64,000 nucleotides of DNA from DASQZK01 sp963732905 (lineage in GTDB: Bacteria > Bacteroidota > Bacteroidia > Bacteroidales > GCA-2748055): the NCBI GenBank assembly GCA_963732905.1, contig CAVTBM010000007.1, positions 124,001-188,000 on the forward strand. The letters run 5' to 3'. The notes under the pieces are model-generated. The model had not been told where the DNA came from. It saw nothing but the letters and a program-made list of their open reading frames with translations, and did no database searches. Each line of letters starts with the position of its first letter. The stretch's first letter is position 1. The translations under genes were made by a program, and so were the position numbers. Below are positions 19,777 through 29,476 of this stretch, piece after piece.

Positions 19777-20343
19777 ATGATACAGATCGGCGATAAGATT
19801 GTGAGCAGCGAGTTATTTGAGGCTGAGTTTATCTGTCATCTTGAAAAATGTCATGGTTCATGTTGTGTCATTGGTGATGCAGGAGCTCCTCTTGCCGAAG
19901 GGGAAGAAAAGATCCTTGACCGGGAGTACGAAAATCTCAGGGACTATATCACCCCAAAGGGACAAGAAGCCATTGAAGAACAGGGTAAATGGGTGGTTGA
20001 TCATGACGGTGAAAAAGTGACACCGCTTATCGGTGGAAACGAATGTGCTTATACCTATTTTGTGGACAGGATCGCTTATTGCGGTATCGAGAAAGCCTGG
20101 CATGAGGGAAAGACGACCTTCAGGAAACCTGTGTCATGTCATCTTTATCCTATCCGGGTCAGCCGGATTGGAAAATATACGGCACTGAATTACAACAAAT
20201 GGGGAATATGCCAACCTGCAAGGATCCTTGGCAGGGATAAGCATGTACCGGTATTCCGGTTTCTGCAGGAGGCGATTGTCCGGGTATATGGCGAAGATTT
20301 TTATCATGAACTTGAGGAGGTTTATCAGGAACTTCATCCCTGA
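19777..20343 (+). CDS. DUF3109 cysteine-rich protein
   Basis: A 188-residue cytosolic protein of the DUF3109 family, common in Bacteroidota. It has conserved cysteines arranged CHLEKCHGSCC near residues 20-30, then single cysteines in NECAY, AYCGIE, VSCHLYP and GICQP, a pattern suggesting a bound metal or Fe-S cluster related to YkgJ-like proteins. Function is unknown. It is divergent from the TPR gene; both promoters contain TACTTTAG (19746-19753 plus, 19673-19680 minus), a near match to TAnnTTTG. Confidence 0.82.
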   Translation: MIQIGDKIVSSELFEAEFICHLEKCHGSCCVIGDAGAPLAEGEEKILDREYENLRDYITPKGQEAIEEQGKWVVDHDGEKVTPLIGGNECAYTYFVDRIAYCGIEKAWHEGKTTFRKPVSCHLYPIRVSRIGKYTALNYNKWGICQPARILGRDKHVPVFRFLQEAIVRVYGEDFYHELEEVYQELHP

Positions 20344-20439
20344 ATGTTAAGGAACAGCTCGTTTCCAAAATAGAGGGAGAACAATAATTATTATACTTGT
20401 GAATTCAATAATGCAACACTTTTTTAAACTCCAATTTTC

Positions 20440-21807
20440 ATGATTAAGTCTTATATTAATGATAATAAGGAACGATTCCTGGAAGAGTTGTTTGAAATAA
20501 TCCGGATCCCCTCGGTCAGTTCCTGCAGCGAGCATAAGGATGATATGCAAAAAGCCGCACAGGCGGTTAAATTGAGTTTTGAAAAAGCAGGTGCTGATAA
20601 AGCTCAGATCATGAGCACAACGGGTATACCTGTCGTTTATGCTGAAAAAATCATCGATCCGGCACTTCCCACGGTCCTTGTCTATGGCCATTACGATGTT
20701 CAGCCTCCGGAACCACTTGACCTTTGGGTCTCAAAACCTTTCGAGCCGGAAGTGAGAGACGGCAAAATATATGGTCGGGGTGCCGATGATGACAAAGGAC
20801 AGATGTTTATGCAAGTTAAGGCATTTGAGCTCATGAACCGTACCGGTACGCTCCCGTGCAACGTGAAATTCATGATCGAAGGGGAGGAAGAGATTGGCTC
20901 ACCAAGCCTGAAAGCATTTTGCAGGGCGCATAAAGATCTTCTTAAAGCTGATATTATTCTCGTGAGTGATACGACCATGATAGCGTCTGATATACCTTCC
21001 ATCACCGTAGGCCTGAGGGGCCTTAGTTACCTTCAGGTTGAGGTCAGCGGACCGGACCGTGATCTTCATTCGGGTATTTACGGTGGCGCGGTAGCGAATC
21101 CTTTGAATGTTCTGGCCGGAATGATTTCCTCCCTGAAGGATGAGAATAACCGGATTACCATCCCCGGGTTCTATGATGATGTTGAAGAAGTCAGTCGTGA
21201 AGAAAGGGACGAGATGGCCAAAGCCCCATTCAACCTGAAGAAATACATGGAGAGCATCGGAATTAAGGACGTGGACGGGGAGAAAGGATTTTCCACTCCT
21301 GAACGCACAGGCATCAGGCCAAGTCTGGATGTATGCGGAATATGGGGCGGCTATACCGGTGAAGGAGCCAAGACCATTCTGCCTTCAAAAGCTTTTGCAA
21401 AAATATCGATGAGGCTGGTACCAAACCAGGACCCGTTGAAAATCGACAGGCTTTTCGGGGACTATTTCACTTCGCTGGCGCCAAAAACCGTTACGGTAAA
21501 GGTAAAAAGTCTTCATGGCGGACACGGTTATGTTGCCTCCATCAACACTCCGGCCTATAAGGCTGCCAGCAAGGCAATTGAGGACACCTTTGGCAGAAAG
21601 CCAATACCCACACGCAGTGGGGGAAGCATACCCATCATTTCCGATTTCGAGGAAGTACTCGGCATAAAATCCATCCTGCTGGGTTTTGGCCTGGAATCGG
21701 ATGCCATTCATTCCCCCAACGAAAATTTTCCGTTATACAATTTCTTTAAGGGTATTGAGACGATCCCGTTGTTTTACAAATATTTCGCAGAATATTTCGG
21801 AAAGTAG
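20440..21807 (+). CDS. M20-family dipeptidase
   Basis: A 455-residue metallopeptidase of the M20 (CNDP/PepV-like) family. Zinc-ligand motifs are visible in order: VYGHYDVQPP (His), GRGADDDKGQ (Asp), EGEEEIGSPS (catalytic Glu and ligand), VSDTT (Asp) and DAIHSPNE (His near the C-terminus). A dimerisation/lid domain lies between (about 190-330). It has no signal peptide, so it is cytosolic; it probably hydrolyses dipeptides, which would fit the POT peptide transporter about 7 kb away, although they are not co-transcribed. Confidence 0.9.
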   Translation: MIKSYINDNKERFLEELFEIIRIPSVSSCSEHKDDMQKAAQAVKLSFEKAGADKAQIMSTTGIPVVYAEKIIDPALPTVLVYGHYDVQPPEPLDLWVSKPFEPEVRDGKIYGRGADDDKGQMFMQVKAFELMNRTGTLPCNVKFMIEGEEEIGSPSLKAFCRAHKDLLKADIILVSDTTMIASDIPSITVGLRGLSYLQVEVSGPDRDLHSGIYGGAVANPLNVLAGMISSLKDENNRITIPGFYDDVEEVSREERDEMAKAPFNLKKYMESIGIKDVDGEKGFSTPERTGIRPSLDVCGIWGGYTGEGAKTILPSKAFAKISMRLVPNQDPLKIDRLFGDYFTSLAPKTVTVKVKSLHGGHGYVASINTPAYKAASKAIEDTFGRKPIPTRSGGSIPIISDFEEVLGIKSILLGFGLESDAIHSPNENFPLYNFFKGIETIPLFYKYFAEYFGK

Positions 21808-21828
21808 GCCATTGTTCATCGCGAATTT

Positions 21829-22191
21829 CTACCATCTCTCAAATACATTCTCCGGATTGGGTTTGTAACCTGGATTTGAAACGGGCATAGCTGCTCCGGT
21901 TTCTTTCTGCCATTTGTGCAGACTGTTTCGCAGCTCATTTACCTTGTCCGGCATAGAATCGGCCAGGTTGTTATGTTCTCCGATATCATTGCTGAGATTA
22001 AAAAGTTGAACATAGCCATTCTCATGGTATTCGATTAGTTTATAGTCTCCTTTCCTGATCACGCTTGCCGGACTTTGCTGACCGTGGTTACTGTAATGTG
22101 GCCAGTGCCAGTAAAGGGCTTCTCTCAGGGGAGGTATCCCATTCAGAAGGCTCAGACCTGCAAGGGCACAGGCAATGTGTCTGGTATTCAT
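21829..22191 (-). pseudogene. Truncated sulfatase, C-terminal remnant
   Basis: 120 codons whose sequence from LREALYWHWPHYSNHG onward matches the C-terminal subdomain of Bacteroidota arylsulfatases (IRKGDYKLIEYHENG, LFNLSNDIGEHNNLA, then PNPENVFERW). The entire N-terminal catalytic domain, including the formylglycine Cys/Ser motif CxPxR and metal ligands, is missing, and the region upstream is occupied by an unrelated gene only 13 bp away. The first ~15 residues do not look like sulfatase. This is best read as a deletion remnant rather than an active enzyme. Confidence 0.75.
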
Positions 22192-22204
22192 GAGGAGTAG
22201 TTTT

Positions 22205-22471
22205 TCAGTCCTGGTATCCTTTATTTCCTGGTCCGGTATGAAGTGAAAACCTTATCAGGGCTATGATTGAGACTATTGTCCATGCGGCTTCAAGTATGAC
22301 GAAGGGAAGATACCTGAGGAGCACGGAAGCCAGGAAAGCCAGGCCGGCTCCGAAAATATTCATCAATATATAAGAATATCCGTCTTTGGGGAGTTTATTG
22401 AAAATGTTGAGCAGATAAGCCAGAAGGATGAGAAATACCCCGGCAGATCCAAGCCAGTCGGTGAGTGTCAT
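22205..22471 (-). CDS. CBU_0592-family small membrane protein
   Basis: An 88-residue protein with three predicted helices. The sequence WLGSAGVFLILLAYLLN followed by YSYILMNIFGAGLAFLAS is typical of CBU_0592-like membrane proteins, whose function is unknown. It starts 5 bp after the GH5 gene ends and is probably co-transcribed with it. Confidence 0.8.
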   Translation of the reverse strand: MTLTDWLGSAGVFLILLAYLLNIFNKLPKDGYSYILMNIFGAGLAFLASVLLRYLPFVILEAAWTIVSIIALIRFSLHTGPGNKGYQD

Positions 22472-22476
22472 AATGA

Positions 22477-23709
22477 TCAGGGTTTGGTGTTGTTAATATT
22501 CAGTGCTTTAAAATAATAGTCAGAAGGCCGGCAGTTTTCAATCCTTATATTTTTAAGGAACTGATCCAGAGCTTTCCTGGTTTGGTAAATATCCGGTCGC
22601 GCAGCCACTTTATCCTCCATATTACAATAGCAGCCATTGGCATAGGTTGAGACGAGATCCCAGTTCTCCGGTTTAGGAATATCCATCAGGCAGTGTTCAT
22701 TATCCATCATTTTATAGGTCCACAAACACCATCCGACATCATTTTTTTCGAATACTGTGCGAAGGGAATCGACGAAAGTGTCTTTCCCCAGGCCAAATTC
22801 ACCCAGCCATACAGGAACATTAAATTTTTTGCTGAACTGAATAAAGTAGTCGGGTGAACAGTATGCGTCGGTTACGGAGTAGAGATGTGTGGTATACACC
22901 AGTTTCGGATCGAAGGGGCCGGTGAAGACATCGAAATTCCGGTTCCAGAATGCACCGGCGAGAAAACAGATATGATTTTTGTCCACCTTCCGTATGGAGG
23001 ATACCAGGCTTTTATAGAAAGGCTCAAGCCGTTTATTGAGTCTGGTGGTATCACAATATTGATGGATAGGTTCGCCGAGAAGATCATATCCGAGAATGGT
23101 GGTGTCATTTGCAAAATGTCTGGCGATGCTGGTCCATATCTGAATGGTTTGTTCCCGGCTCCCCTCCCCGCCGTCTTCAAAAAGCCACGGGTAGGTATAC
23201 CCGTCATCTGTATTCCATCCGGCCTGACTTCCGGGGGCAGCGTGCATATCCAGGATGACCCATATCCCGGCATTTCTGCACCAGCTGACAACACGGTCGA
23301 GAAGTTCAAAACCTCTCGGCTTGTAACTGCCCAGGTAAAATTCATCAGCGAACAAACGGTAGTCGAAGGGTATCCTGACAGAGTTAAGTCCAATGGATTT
23401 AAGGTAGGCTATGTCTTTTTCCGTGATGAAGACCTCCTGGTAGGTTCTCCAAAACTCTTTGGAATAATCGGGTCCGGCAAGATCCGCAATCAGATCATAG
23501 TATTCGCGGGGGGCATATATGTTGGAAATGAACAGGGGATAGCCTTCAGGCACAAGCCAGAATCCCAGATTTACTCCTTTTAATAATAGCTTTTCACCAC
23601 CGGATGTGACGATTTCACGGCCTTTAGTGGAAACAAAATGGTTTTCCTCCCGCTTACATGAAAACAACAGGATTGTGAGTAGCAGGATTTTGAAAGGAAA
23701 AATTTTCAT
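22477..23709 (-). CDS. GH5-family glycoside hydrolase lipoprotein
   Basis: A 410-residue protein with a lipoprotein signal (LLLTILLFSCKRE, Cys near residue 18), so it is membrane-anchored, probably in the outer membrane. The catalytic (beta/alpha)8 barrel shows GH5 landmarks: LKGVNLGFW near the N-terminus, NSVRIPFDYR, LDMHAAPGSQ, the acid/base Glu in GYDLLGEPIH and the nucleophile Glu in VWLGEFGLG. GH5 enzymes act on beta-glucans, mannans and related polymers; the substrate cannot be told from sequence alone. Together with the GH36 gene and sulfatase remnant it suggests polysaccharide scavenging, but no SusC/SusD pair is present here. Confidence 0.85.
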   Translation of the reverse strand: MKIFPFKILLLTILLFSCKREENHFVSTKGREIVTSGGEKLLLKGVNLGFWLVPEGYPLFISNIYAPREYYDLIADLAGPDYSKEFWRTYQEVFITEKDIAYLKSIGLNSVRIPFDYRLFADEFYLGSYKPRGFELLDRVVSWCRNAGIWVILDMHAAPGSQAGWNTDDGYTYPWLFEDGGEGSREQTIQIWTSIARHFANDTTILGYDLLGEPIHQYCDTTRLNKRLEPFYKSLVSSIRKVDKNHICFLAGAFWNRNFDVFTGPFDPKLVYTTHLYSVTDAYCSPDYFIQFSKKFNVPVWLGEFGLGKDTFVDSLRTVFEKNDVGWCLWTYKMMDNEHCLMDIPKPENWDLVSTYANGCYCNMEDKVAARPDIYQTRKALDQFLKNIRIENCRPSDYYFKALNINNTKP

Positions 23710-23869
23710 AGATGGTAATTTTGAATGCGTAAGGGTTATTTCAGGGGTAAATTTAGTTTTTTTTTAAATTTTGTACTCACAATTGACGAAAAATGACCCT
23801 TCTTGCTGAAAAAGTAAAAAATATTTTATAAAAATGTAAAAAAGTAGGGGTACGATGTTAAAAAAGATA

Positions 23870-23877
23870 TATATTTG
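23870..23877 (+). promoter_or_regulatory. -7 promoter element of glnN
   Basis: TATATTTG matches TAnnTTTG, 41 bp before the glnN start. Confidence 0.6.
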
Positions 23878-23917
23878 TACCGGCAACCCTACATTATTAA
23901 CAATTAAAATATAAAAC

Positions 23918-26107
23918 ATGGCATTTATCAGATTTGAAGCTCTGAAAGAGGTCTTTTCACATTCTCCCAAATTTGTGGCAGCACCTTCATCAAAAGTGTC
24001 GGATTATTATGCAGTTAATGTATTCGACTATGGAAAAATGCGCAAATATCTTTCTGCCGAGGCATTTGAAAAAGTAATGGAAGCCATCGACAAAGGTACC
24101 CGTATCGACAGGAAAATTGCCGATCAGGTAGCTTCGGGGATGAAAGCCTGGGCAATGGAAAATGGGGTAACCCATTATACTCACTGGTTTCAACCTCTAA
24201 CAGAGGGTACGGCCGAGAAACATGACGCCTTTATTGAACATTCTCCCACCGGAGGCGTTGTTGAAAACTTCAGAGGTAAGTTATTATCTCAGCAGGAACC
24301 CGACGCATCATCTTTTCCCAGCGGGGGTTTAAGAAACACTTTTGAGGCCAGGGGTTACACTGCCTGGGACCCTTCATCACCGGCATTCATCATCGATAAC
24401 ACCCTGAGTATCCCGACCATTTTTGTTTCCTACACAGGTGATGCGCTGGATGCTAAAACGCCGCTTCTCAAAGCACTTGGAGCCGTGGATAAAGCAGCAA
24501 CAGATGTGGCACAGTATTTTGACCGCAATGTATCCAAAGTCATTTCAAATCTGGGCTGGGAGCAGGAATATTTCCTGATAGATGAAGCACTTTTTAATGC
24601 CCGTCCTGACCTTGCCCTTACCGGGAGAACCCTTATGGGTCACGCTTCAGCGAAAGATCAGCAACTTGAGGATCATTATTTTTATTCCATTCCGCAGAGG
24701 GTAAAAGCCTATATGCAGGATTTTGAGATCGAGGCTTACAAACTTGGTATTCCGGTAAAAACCCGTCATAACGAGGTAGCCCCGAACCAGTTCGAATGTG
24801 CCCCCATTTTTGAAGAAACCAACCTGGCTGTTGACCACAACCTGTTGATCATGGACCTGATGAAAAAGACTGCCCGAAGGCATAATTTCAGGGTACTCTT
24901 TCACGAAAAGCCGTTTGCAGGTATAAACGGATCAGGAAAACATAACAACTGGTCGCTCTCAACGGATACAGGCGTCAACCTGTTATCACCGGGGAAAACT
25001 CCCAGGACAAACCTGATGTTCCTTACTTTCCTGGTAAATACGATCATGGCAGTCTATAAGAATTCCGACCTTCTCAGGGCCAGTGTTGTTTCAGCAGGGA
25101 ACGCCCACAGGCTGGGAGCTAATGAAGCACCTCCCGCCATTATCTCTGTTTTCCTGGGTACCCAGATAAGCCGGATGCTTGATGAGATTGAAGCAAAAGT
25201 TACGACCAGGAAGATGACCCCGGATGAAAAGACAGAACTGAAACTGAATATCGGTAAAATTCCGGAAATCCTCCTGGATAACACTGACCGGAACCGTACA
25301 TCACCTTTTGCCTTTACCGGTAACCGGTTTGAATTTCGTGCCGTCGGCTCCTCCGGTAACTGTGCTTTCCCGATGATAGCCCTCAACACTGCTGTAGCCG
25401 ACCAGTTAACCCAGTTTAAAAAAGAGGTTGATGTGATCATTAAAAAAGGCATCAAAAAGGATGAAGCCATTTTCCAGGTTCTCCGGAAATATATTATCGA
25501 ATCCAAGGCTGTCCGTTTCGACGGCAATAACTATAGCGAAGACTGGGTAAAAGAAGCCGCTAAACGCGGACTGACCAATATCAATGATGTGCCTGAGGCC
25601 CTGGATATTTACCTGAATAAAGCAACGGTTGAACTCTTCGAGAGGCAGCAGGTATTGTCCGAACGTGAGCTTCACGCCAGAAATGAGGTTAAACTGGAAA
25701 TGTATACCAAAAAAGTACAGATTGAAGCCAGAGTCCTTGGCGATCTTGTTATGAATCATATCGTGCCTATTGCAGTCGATTACCAGACTTCTCTCGTTGA
25801 AAATGTGAAAGGGCTGAAAGACCTCTTCAATGAGAAGGAATTCAAGGAATTAGCCGGAGCACGTATCGACCTTATCAAGGAAATATCAGGTCATATTTCC
25901 TATATCAAGGCAAAAGTCAAGGAATTGATTGAAGCCAGGAAAAAAGCAAACAAGATTGAAGATACCCGTAAAAAGGCTGATGTGTATTCGAAGATCATTT
26001 TCCCTTACCTCGATGATATCCGTTATCATGTGGATAAGCTTGAGCTGATCGTGGATAACGAGAAATGGCCTCTTGCCAAATACAGGGAACTTTTGTTCAC
26101 CAGGTAG
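23918..26107 (+). CDS. glnN: Glutamine synthetase type III
   Basis: A 729-residue enzyme, the usual length for GSIII and much longer than GSI or GSII. Signature stretches are visible: THWFQPLTEGTAEKHDAFIE, TRHNEVAPNQFECAPIFEE and FAGINGSGKHNNWSLSTDTG, covering the metal and glutamate sites. It makes glutamine from glutamate, ammonia and ATP as the main ammonium-assimilation enzyme of many Bacteroidota. It is monocistronic, with its own promoter and a very strong terminator. Confidence 0.97.
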   Translation: MAFIRFEALKEVFSHSPKFVAAPSSKVSDYYAVNVFDYGKMRKYLSAEAFEKVMEAIDKGTRIDRKIADQVASGMKAWAMENGVTHYTHWFQPLTEGTAEKHDAFIEHSPTGGVVENFRGKLLSQQEPDASSFPSGGLRNTFEARGYTAWDPSSPAFIIDNTLSIPTIFVSYTGDALDAKTPLLKALGAVDKAATDVAQYFDRNVSKVISNLGWEQEYFLIDEALFNARPDLALTGRTLMGHASAKDQQLEDHYFYSIPQRVKAYMQDFEIEAYKLGIPVKTRHNEVAPNQFECAPIFEETNLAVDHNLLIMDLMKKTARRHNFRVLFHEKPFAGINGSGKHNNWSLSTDTGVNLLSPGKTPRTNLMFLTFLVNTIMAVYKNSDLLRASVVSAGNAHRLGANEAPPAIISVFLGTQISRMLDEIEAKVTTRKMTPDEKTELKLNIGKIPEILLDNTDRNRTSPFAFTGNRFEFRAVGSSGNCAFPMIALNTAVADQLTQFKKEVDVIIKKGIKKDEAIFQVLRKYIIESKAVRFDGNNYSEDWVKEAAKRGLTNINDVPEALDIYLNKATVELFERQQVLSERELHARNEVKLEMYTKKVQIEARVLGDLVMNHIVPIAVDYQTSLVENVKGLKDLFNEKEFKELAGARIDLIKEISGHISYIKAKVKELIEARKKANKIEDTRKKADVYSKIIFPYLDDIRYHVDKLELIVDNEKWPLAKYRELLFTR

Positions 26108-26131
26108 TCAATTCATCCTATTCTATATGAG

Positions 26132-26163
26132 GGGCCGGCTTCTACAGAAGCCGGCCCTTTTTT
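26132..26163 (+). terminator. Strong rho-independent terminator of glnN
   Basis: A perfect 11-bp stem: GGGCCGGCTTC (26132-26142), loop TACA, GAAGCCGGCCC (26147-26157), then six Ts. It starts 24 bp after the stop codon. Confidence 0.95.
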
Positions 26164-26176
26164 AAATCACGAGCCG

Positions 26177-27259
26177 GTCTCCGAATTCATGATTCATTTT
26201 CACCACAGATTACCCAGATTATCACAGATTAGTATCCGGTATTTTCACAGACGTGATTCATCATGTCTCAACGATTTGGTTTTTCATTTTTCATTAATCG
26301 ATTCATTATTGTTCTCCTCCCTTTCGCCTTTCACCTTTCTTCCCACTCTTTTTTTTTCTTTTTCCCGTGTACCTTCCTCCCCTCGCTCACCCCTTGATCC
26401 CCTGAAGGGGAGACCCGGCCCACAATCGCATTTACTAAATCTTTCTCCCGTCTCCGAATTCATGATTCATTTTCACCACAGATTACCCAGATTATCACAG
26501 ATTAGTATCCGGTATTTTCACAGACGTGATTCATCATGTCTCAACGATTTGGTTTTTCATTTTTCATTAATCGATTCATTATTGTTCTCCTCCCTTTCGC
26601 CTTTCACCTTTCTTCCCACTCTTTTTTTTTCTTTTTTCCGTGTACCTTCCTCCCCTCGCTCACCCCTTGATCCCCTGAAGGGGAGACCCGGCCCGCCATC
26701 GTATTTACTAAATCTTTCTCCCGTCTCCGAATTCATGATTCATTTTCACCACAGATTACCCAGATTATCACAGATTAGTATCCGGTATTTTCACAGACGT
26801 GATTCATCATGTCTCAACGATTTGGTTTTTCATTTTTCATTAATCGATTCATTATTGTTCTCCTCCCTTTCGCCTTTCACCTTTCTTCCCACTCTTTTTT
26901 TTCTTTTTCCCGTGTACCTTCCTCCCCTCGCTCACCCCTTGATCCCCTGAAGGGGAGACCCGGCCCGCCATCGTATTTACTAAATCTTTCTCCCGTCTCC
27001 GAATTCATGATTCATTTTCACCACAGATTACCCAGATTATCACAGATTAGTATCCGGTATTTTCACAGACGTGATTCATCATGTCTCAACGATTTGGTTT
27101 TTCATTTTTCATTAATCGATTCATTATTGTTCTCCTCCCTTTCGCCTTTCACCTTTCTTCCCACTCTTTTTTTTCTTTTTCCCGTGTACCTTCCTCCCCT
27201 CGCTCACCCCTTGATCCCCTGAAGGGGAGACCCGGCCCGCCATCGTATTTACTAAATCC
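26177..27259. repeat. Four tandem copies of a ~273-bp unit
   Basis: Units begin at 26177, 26450, 26723 and 26995 (lengths 273, 273, 272 and 265). Each starts with GTCTCCGAATTCATGATTC, contains CACAGATT repeats, a poly-T tract of varying length, and the hairpin-forming TCCCCTGAAGGGGA. Copies 3 and 4 look nearly identical, so the array expanded recently. Because 273 is 91 codons, frames stay open across copies and give spurious long proteins; I do not regard these as genes. The array lies between glnN's terminator and the PorE-like gene. Confidence 0.95.
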
Positions 27260-27303
27260 GTCTCCCGTCTCCCGTCTCCCGTCTCCAATCTCCAATCTCC
27301 AAC
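27259..27303. repeat. 7-bp minirepeats at the end of the array
   Basis: CCGTCTC is repeated four times and then degenerates to CAATCTC (two copies). It is derived from the first bases of the 273-bp unit and probably arose by slippage. Confidence 0.85.
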
Positions 27304-27331
27304 TCCCTACCTCCCTTCCTTAAATTATTTA

Positions 27332-27339
27332 TACTTTTG
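27332..27339 (+). promoter_or_regulatory. -7 promoter element of the PorE-like gene
   Basis: TACTTTTG matches TAnnTTTG. It lies 106 bp before the start codon, directly after the repeat array. Confidence 0.6.
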
Positions 27340-27445
27340 TATCACAACATTTAACATCTCACATCGTTTTTAACAAACCTGAGAATTGTGTTGTCACAAT
27401 CCTTAAAAAACAGTTAATTTTACGATTCATCAAACAGGCTCACGA

Positions 27446-29431
27446 ATGAATAGGTTCAGATTCATCATTACGCTACTTGCTGCCGCTATCATAATGCCGG
27501 CCGCTTTTTCACAGAGTAAAAGGGATAAGGATTATAAAGCCAATCTTACTTTTGATGCCGGTGAATATGCTGACGCTGTTGATCTATATAAAACTGCGTA
27601 CAATAAGGTAAAAGAAAAGTCAAGAAAAAATGAGATTGTCTTTAAAATCGCCGAGTGTTACCGTTTGACCAGGGATCCGCGTAAGGCTGAAGTATGGTAC
27701 AAGAAGGCTATCGGTCTCGATTATCAGGATCCGGTTATTTTCCTGTATTACGCTCAAATGCTGATGATGGACGAGAATTATGAAGGAGCGGCTGAACAGT
27801 TTAAACATTACAAGGAGCTCGTTCCTGATGATCCCAGGGGAGAAACCGGACTGCAGTCCTGCAAGGTTGCCGTCCAGTGGATCGAAAATCCGATAGGTTA
27901 CGAAGTAGAAGAAATGCGGTACTTTAATTCCCGCGAACGTGATTTCAGTCCGGCTTACGGATCCGATGACTATTCAACCGTTTTTTTCACGTCGGATCGT
28001 GATGATGCGACGGGCAACGCAACAAGTGGTGCCACCGGGGAAAGTTTTTCAGATATCTTTATCTCCCGCATGGACAGGAAAGGCAAATGGAGCACTCCTG
28101 TACCCTTTGGCGATGATTTTAATTCGGAAGCCGACGACGGGACCCCCGATGTCTCTGATGATTTTTCAACCCTTTATTTTACACGTTGTCCCCGGGGGAA
28201 AAAGGAGCAGCTGGGCTGTCAGATTTGGTATTCACATAGCCAGGGACTCGACTGGAGTAAACCCCAACAGCTTAAAATCCTGAGCGACAGTATCGTTGTT
28301 GCTCATCCGGCCATTTCACCCGATAACCTGACCCTTTATTTCGTTTCTGATATGGCCGGGGGTTACGGAGGAAAAGATATATGGAAGATTACACGTGCCA
28401 ATGAAGGAGATGACTGGAGCGAACCTGAGAACCTGGGAGAAGACATCAATACTCCCGGCGATGAGATGTTTCCTTACGTACACAATGACGGAACACTTTA
28501 TTTCAGCTCCGACAGTCGTATCGGCCTGGGCGGACTCGACATTTACAAAGCCACGATGGGCGAAAATGGTCGATGGACCGTGGAAAATATGAGAGCTCCT
28601 ATCAATTCATCGGACGATGACTTCGGTATCGTTTTCGAACATGAAAATGAACGTGGCTTTTTCTCAAGCAGCCGGAAGGGAAGGGGCAACGATGAAATTT
28701 ATTCGTTCTACCTGCCTCCTCTCAGGTTCAACATAACCGGTGTGGTGAAAAATGAAAAAACGGATAAAGTAATCCCGGGCGTTACCGTCAAATCAGTTGG
28801 AAGCGACGGCCTCACAGTCGAAGCAGAGACCAATACGGATGGTGGCTTCAAATTCATGCTCAAGCCCAATACGGATTATGTCTTTATTGCAAATAAAGAC
28901 GGCTATCTTAACGGTAAACAGAGGGAAACGACCAAAGGACTGGAAAAATCCCAGGATTTTCAGACCACAGTGTACCTTTCACCGGTCGACCAGGTTATCG
29001 TCATCGACAATATCTTCTACGATTTTGCAAAATGGGATCTGAGACCTGAATCCATGGTTTCTCTTGATAAGCTTGTGGAAACACTTAACGATAACCCGAA
29101 TATTACTATCGAACTTATGTCCCATACCGATTCCCGCGGAACGGATGAAGACAATATGATCCTGTCTCAGAAAAGGGCACAGTCTGTAGTCACATACCTG
29201 ATATCCAAAGGCATTGCTTCCGATCGTCTCGTGGCTAAAGGGTATGGTGAATCACAACCCAAGGAGGTCGATGAAAAGATCGTGAAAGATTACCCCTTCT
29301 TTAAGATCGGACAGGTTCTTGACGACGCATTTATCAACAACCTGCCTGAAGATAAGCAGGAAATCGCACACCAGATAAACAGGCGTACAGAATTTAAGGT
29401 GTTATCCACCGATTACATTCCGAAAAAATAG
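27446..29431 (+). CDS. PorE-like multidomain T9SS protein (TPR, PD40 propeller, CRD, OmpA)
   Basis: A 661-residue exported protein (signal MNRFRFIITLLAAAIIMPAA, cleaved at FSQ). Domain order: TPR repeats (about 25-150), a PD40/WD40-like beta-propeller (about 165-425, with FSPAYGSDDYSTVFFTSDRD and repeated SPDNLTLYFVSD-type blades), a carboxypeptidase regulatory-like domain (about 430-515), and an OmpA peptidoglycan-binding domain (about 520-655, LMSHTDSRGTDEDN and NRRTEFKV). This order is that of PorE (PG1058 of Porphyromonas gingivalis), which links the T9SS to peptidoglycan. Many Bacteroidota have several such paralogues, so this could be a paralogue rather than the T9SS subunit itself. Transcribed alone. 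Confidence 0.8.
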   Translation: MNRFRFIITLLAAAIIMPAAFSQSKRDKDYKANLTFDAGEYADAVDLYKTAYNKVKEKSRKNEIVFKIAECYRLTRDPRKAEVWYKKAIGLDYQDPVIFLYYAQMLMMDENYEGAAEQFKHYKELVPDDPRGETGLQSCKVAVQWIENPIGYEVEEMRYFNSRERDFSPAYGSDDYSTVFFTSDRDDATGNATSGATGESFSDIFISRMDRKGKWSTPVPFGDDFNSEADDGTPDVSDDFSTLYFTRCPRGKKEQLGCQIWYSHSQGLDWSKPQQLKILSDSIVVAHPAISPDNLTLYFVSDMAGGYGGKDIWKITRANEGDDWSEPENLGEDINTPGDEMFPYVHNDGTLYFSSDSRIGLGGLDIYKATMGENGRWTVENMRAPINSSDDDFGIVFEHENERGFFSSSRKGRGNDEIYSFYLPPLRFNITGVVKNEKTDKVIPGVTVKSVGSDGLTVEAETNTDGGFKFMLKPNTDYVFIANKDGYLNGKQRETTKGLEKSQDFQTTVYLSPVDQVIVIDNIFYDFAKWDLRPESMVSLDKLVETLNDNPNITIELMSHTDSRGTDEDNMILSQKRAQSVVTYLISKGIASDRLVAKGYGESQPKEVDEKIVKDYPFFKIGQVLDDAFINNLPEDKQEIAHQINRRTEFKVLSTDYIPKK

Positions 29432-29476
29432 ACGGGAAATCCTGAGAAAAGGATTATCATATTGCGGGGTTGCATA

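Noticed and set aside
26177..27259. CRISPR array
   Set aside because: The repeated unit is ~273 bp with no short repeats separated by unique spacers.
26189..27323. Long open frames (up to 253 codons) across the tandem repeats
   Set aside because: They are low-complexity repeats of a 91-codon unit, kept open because 273 is divisible by 3; no domain and no coding pattern.
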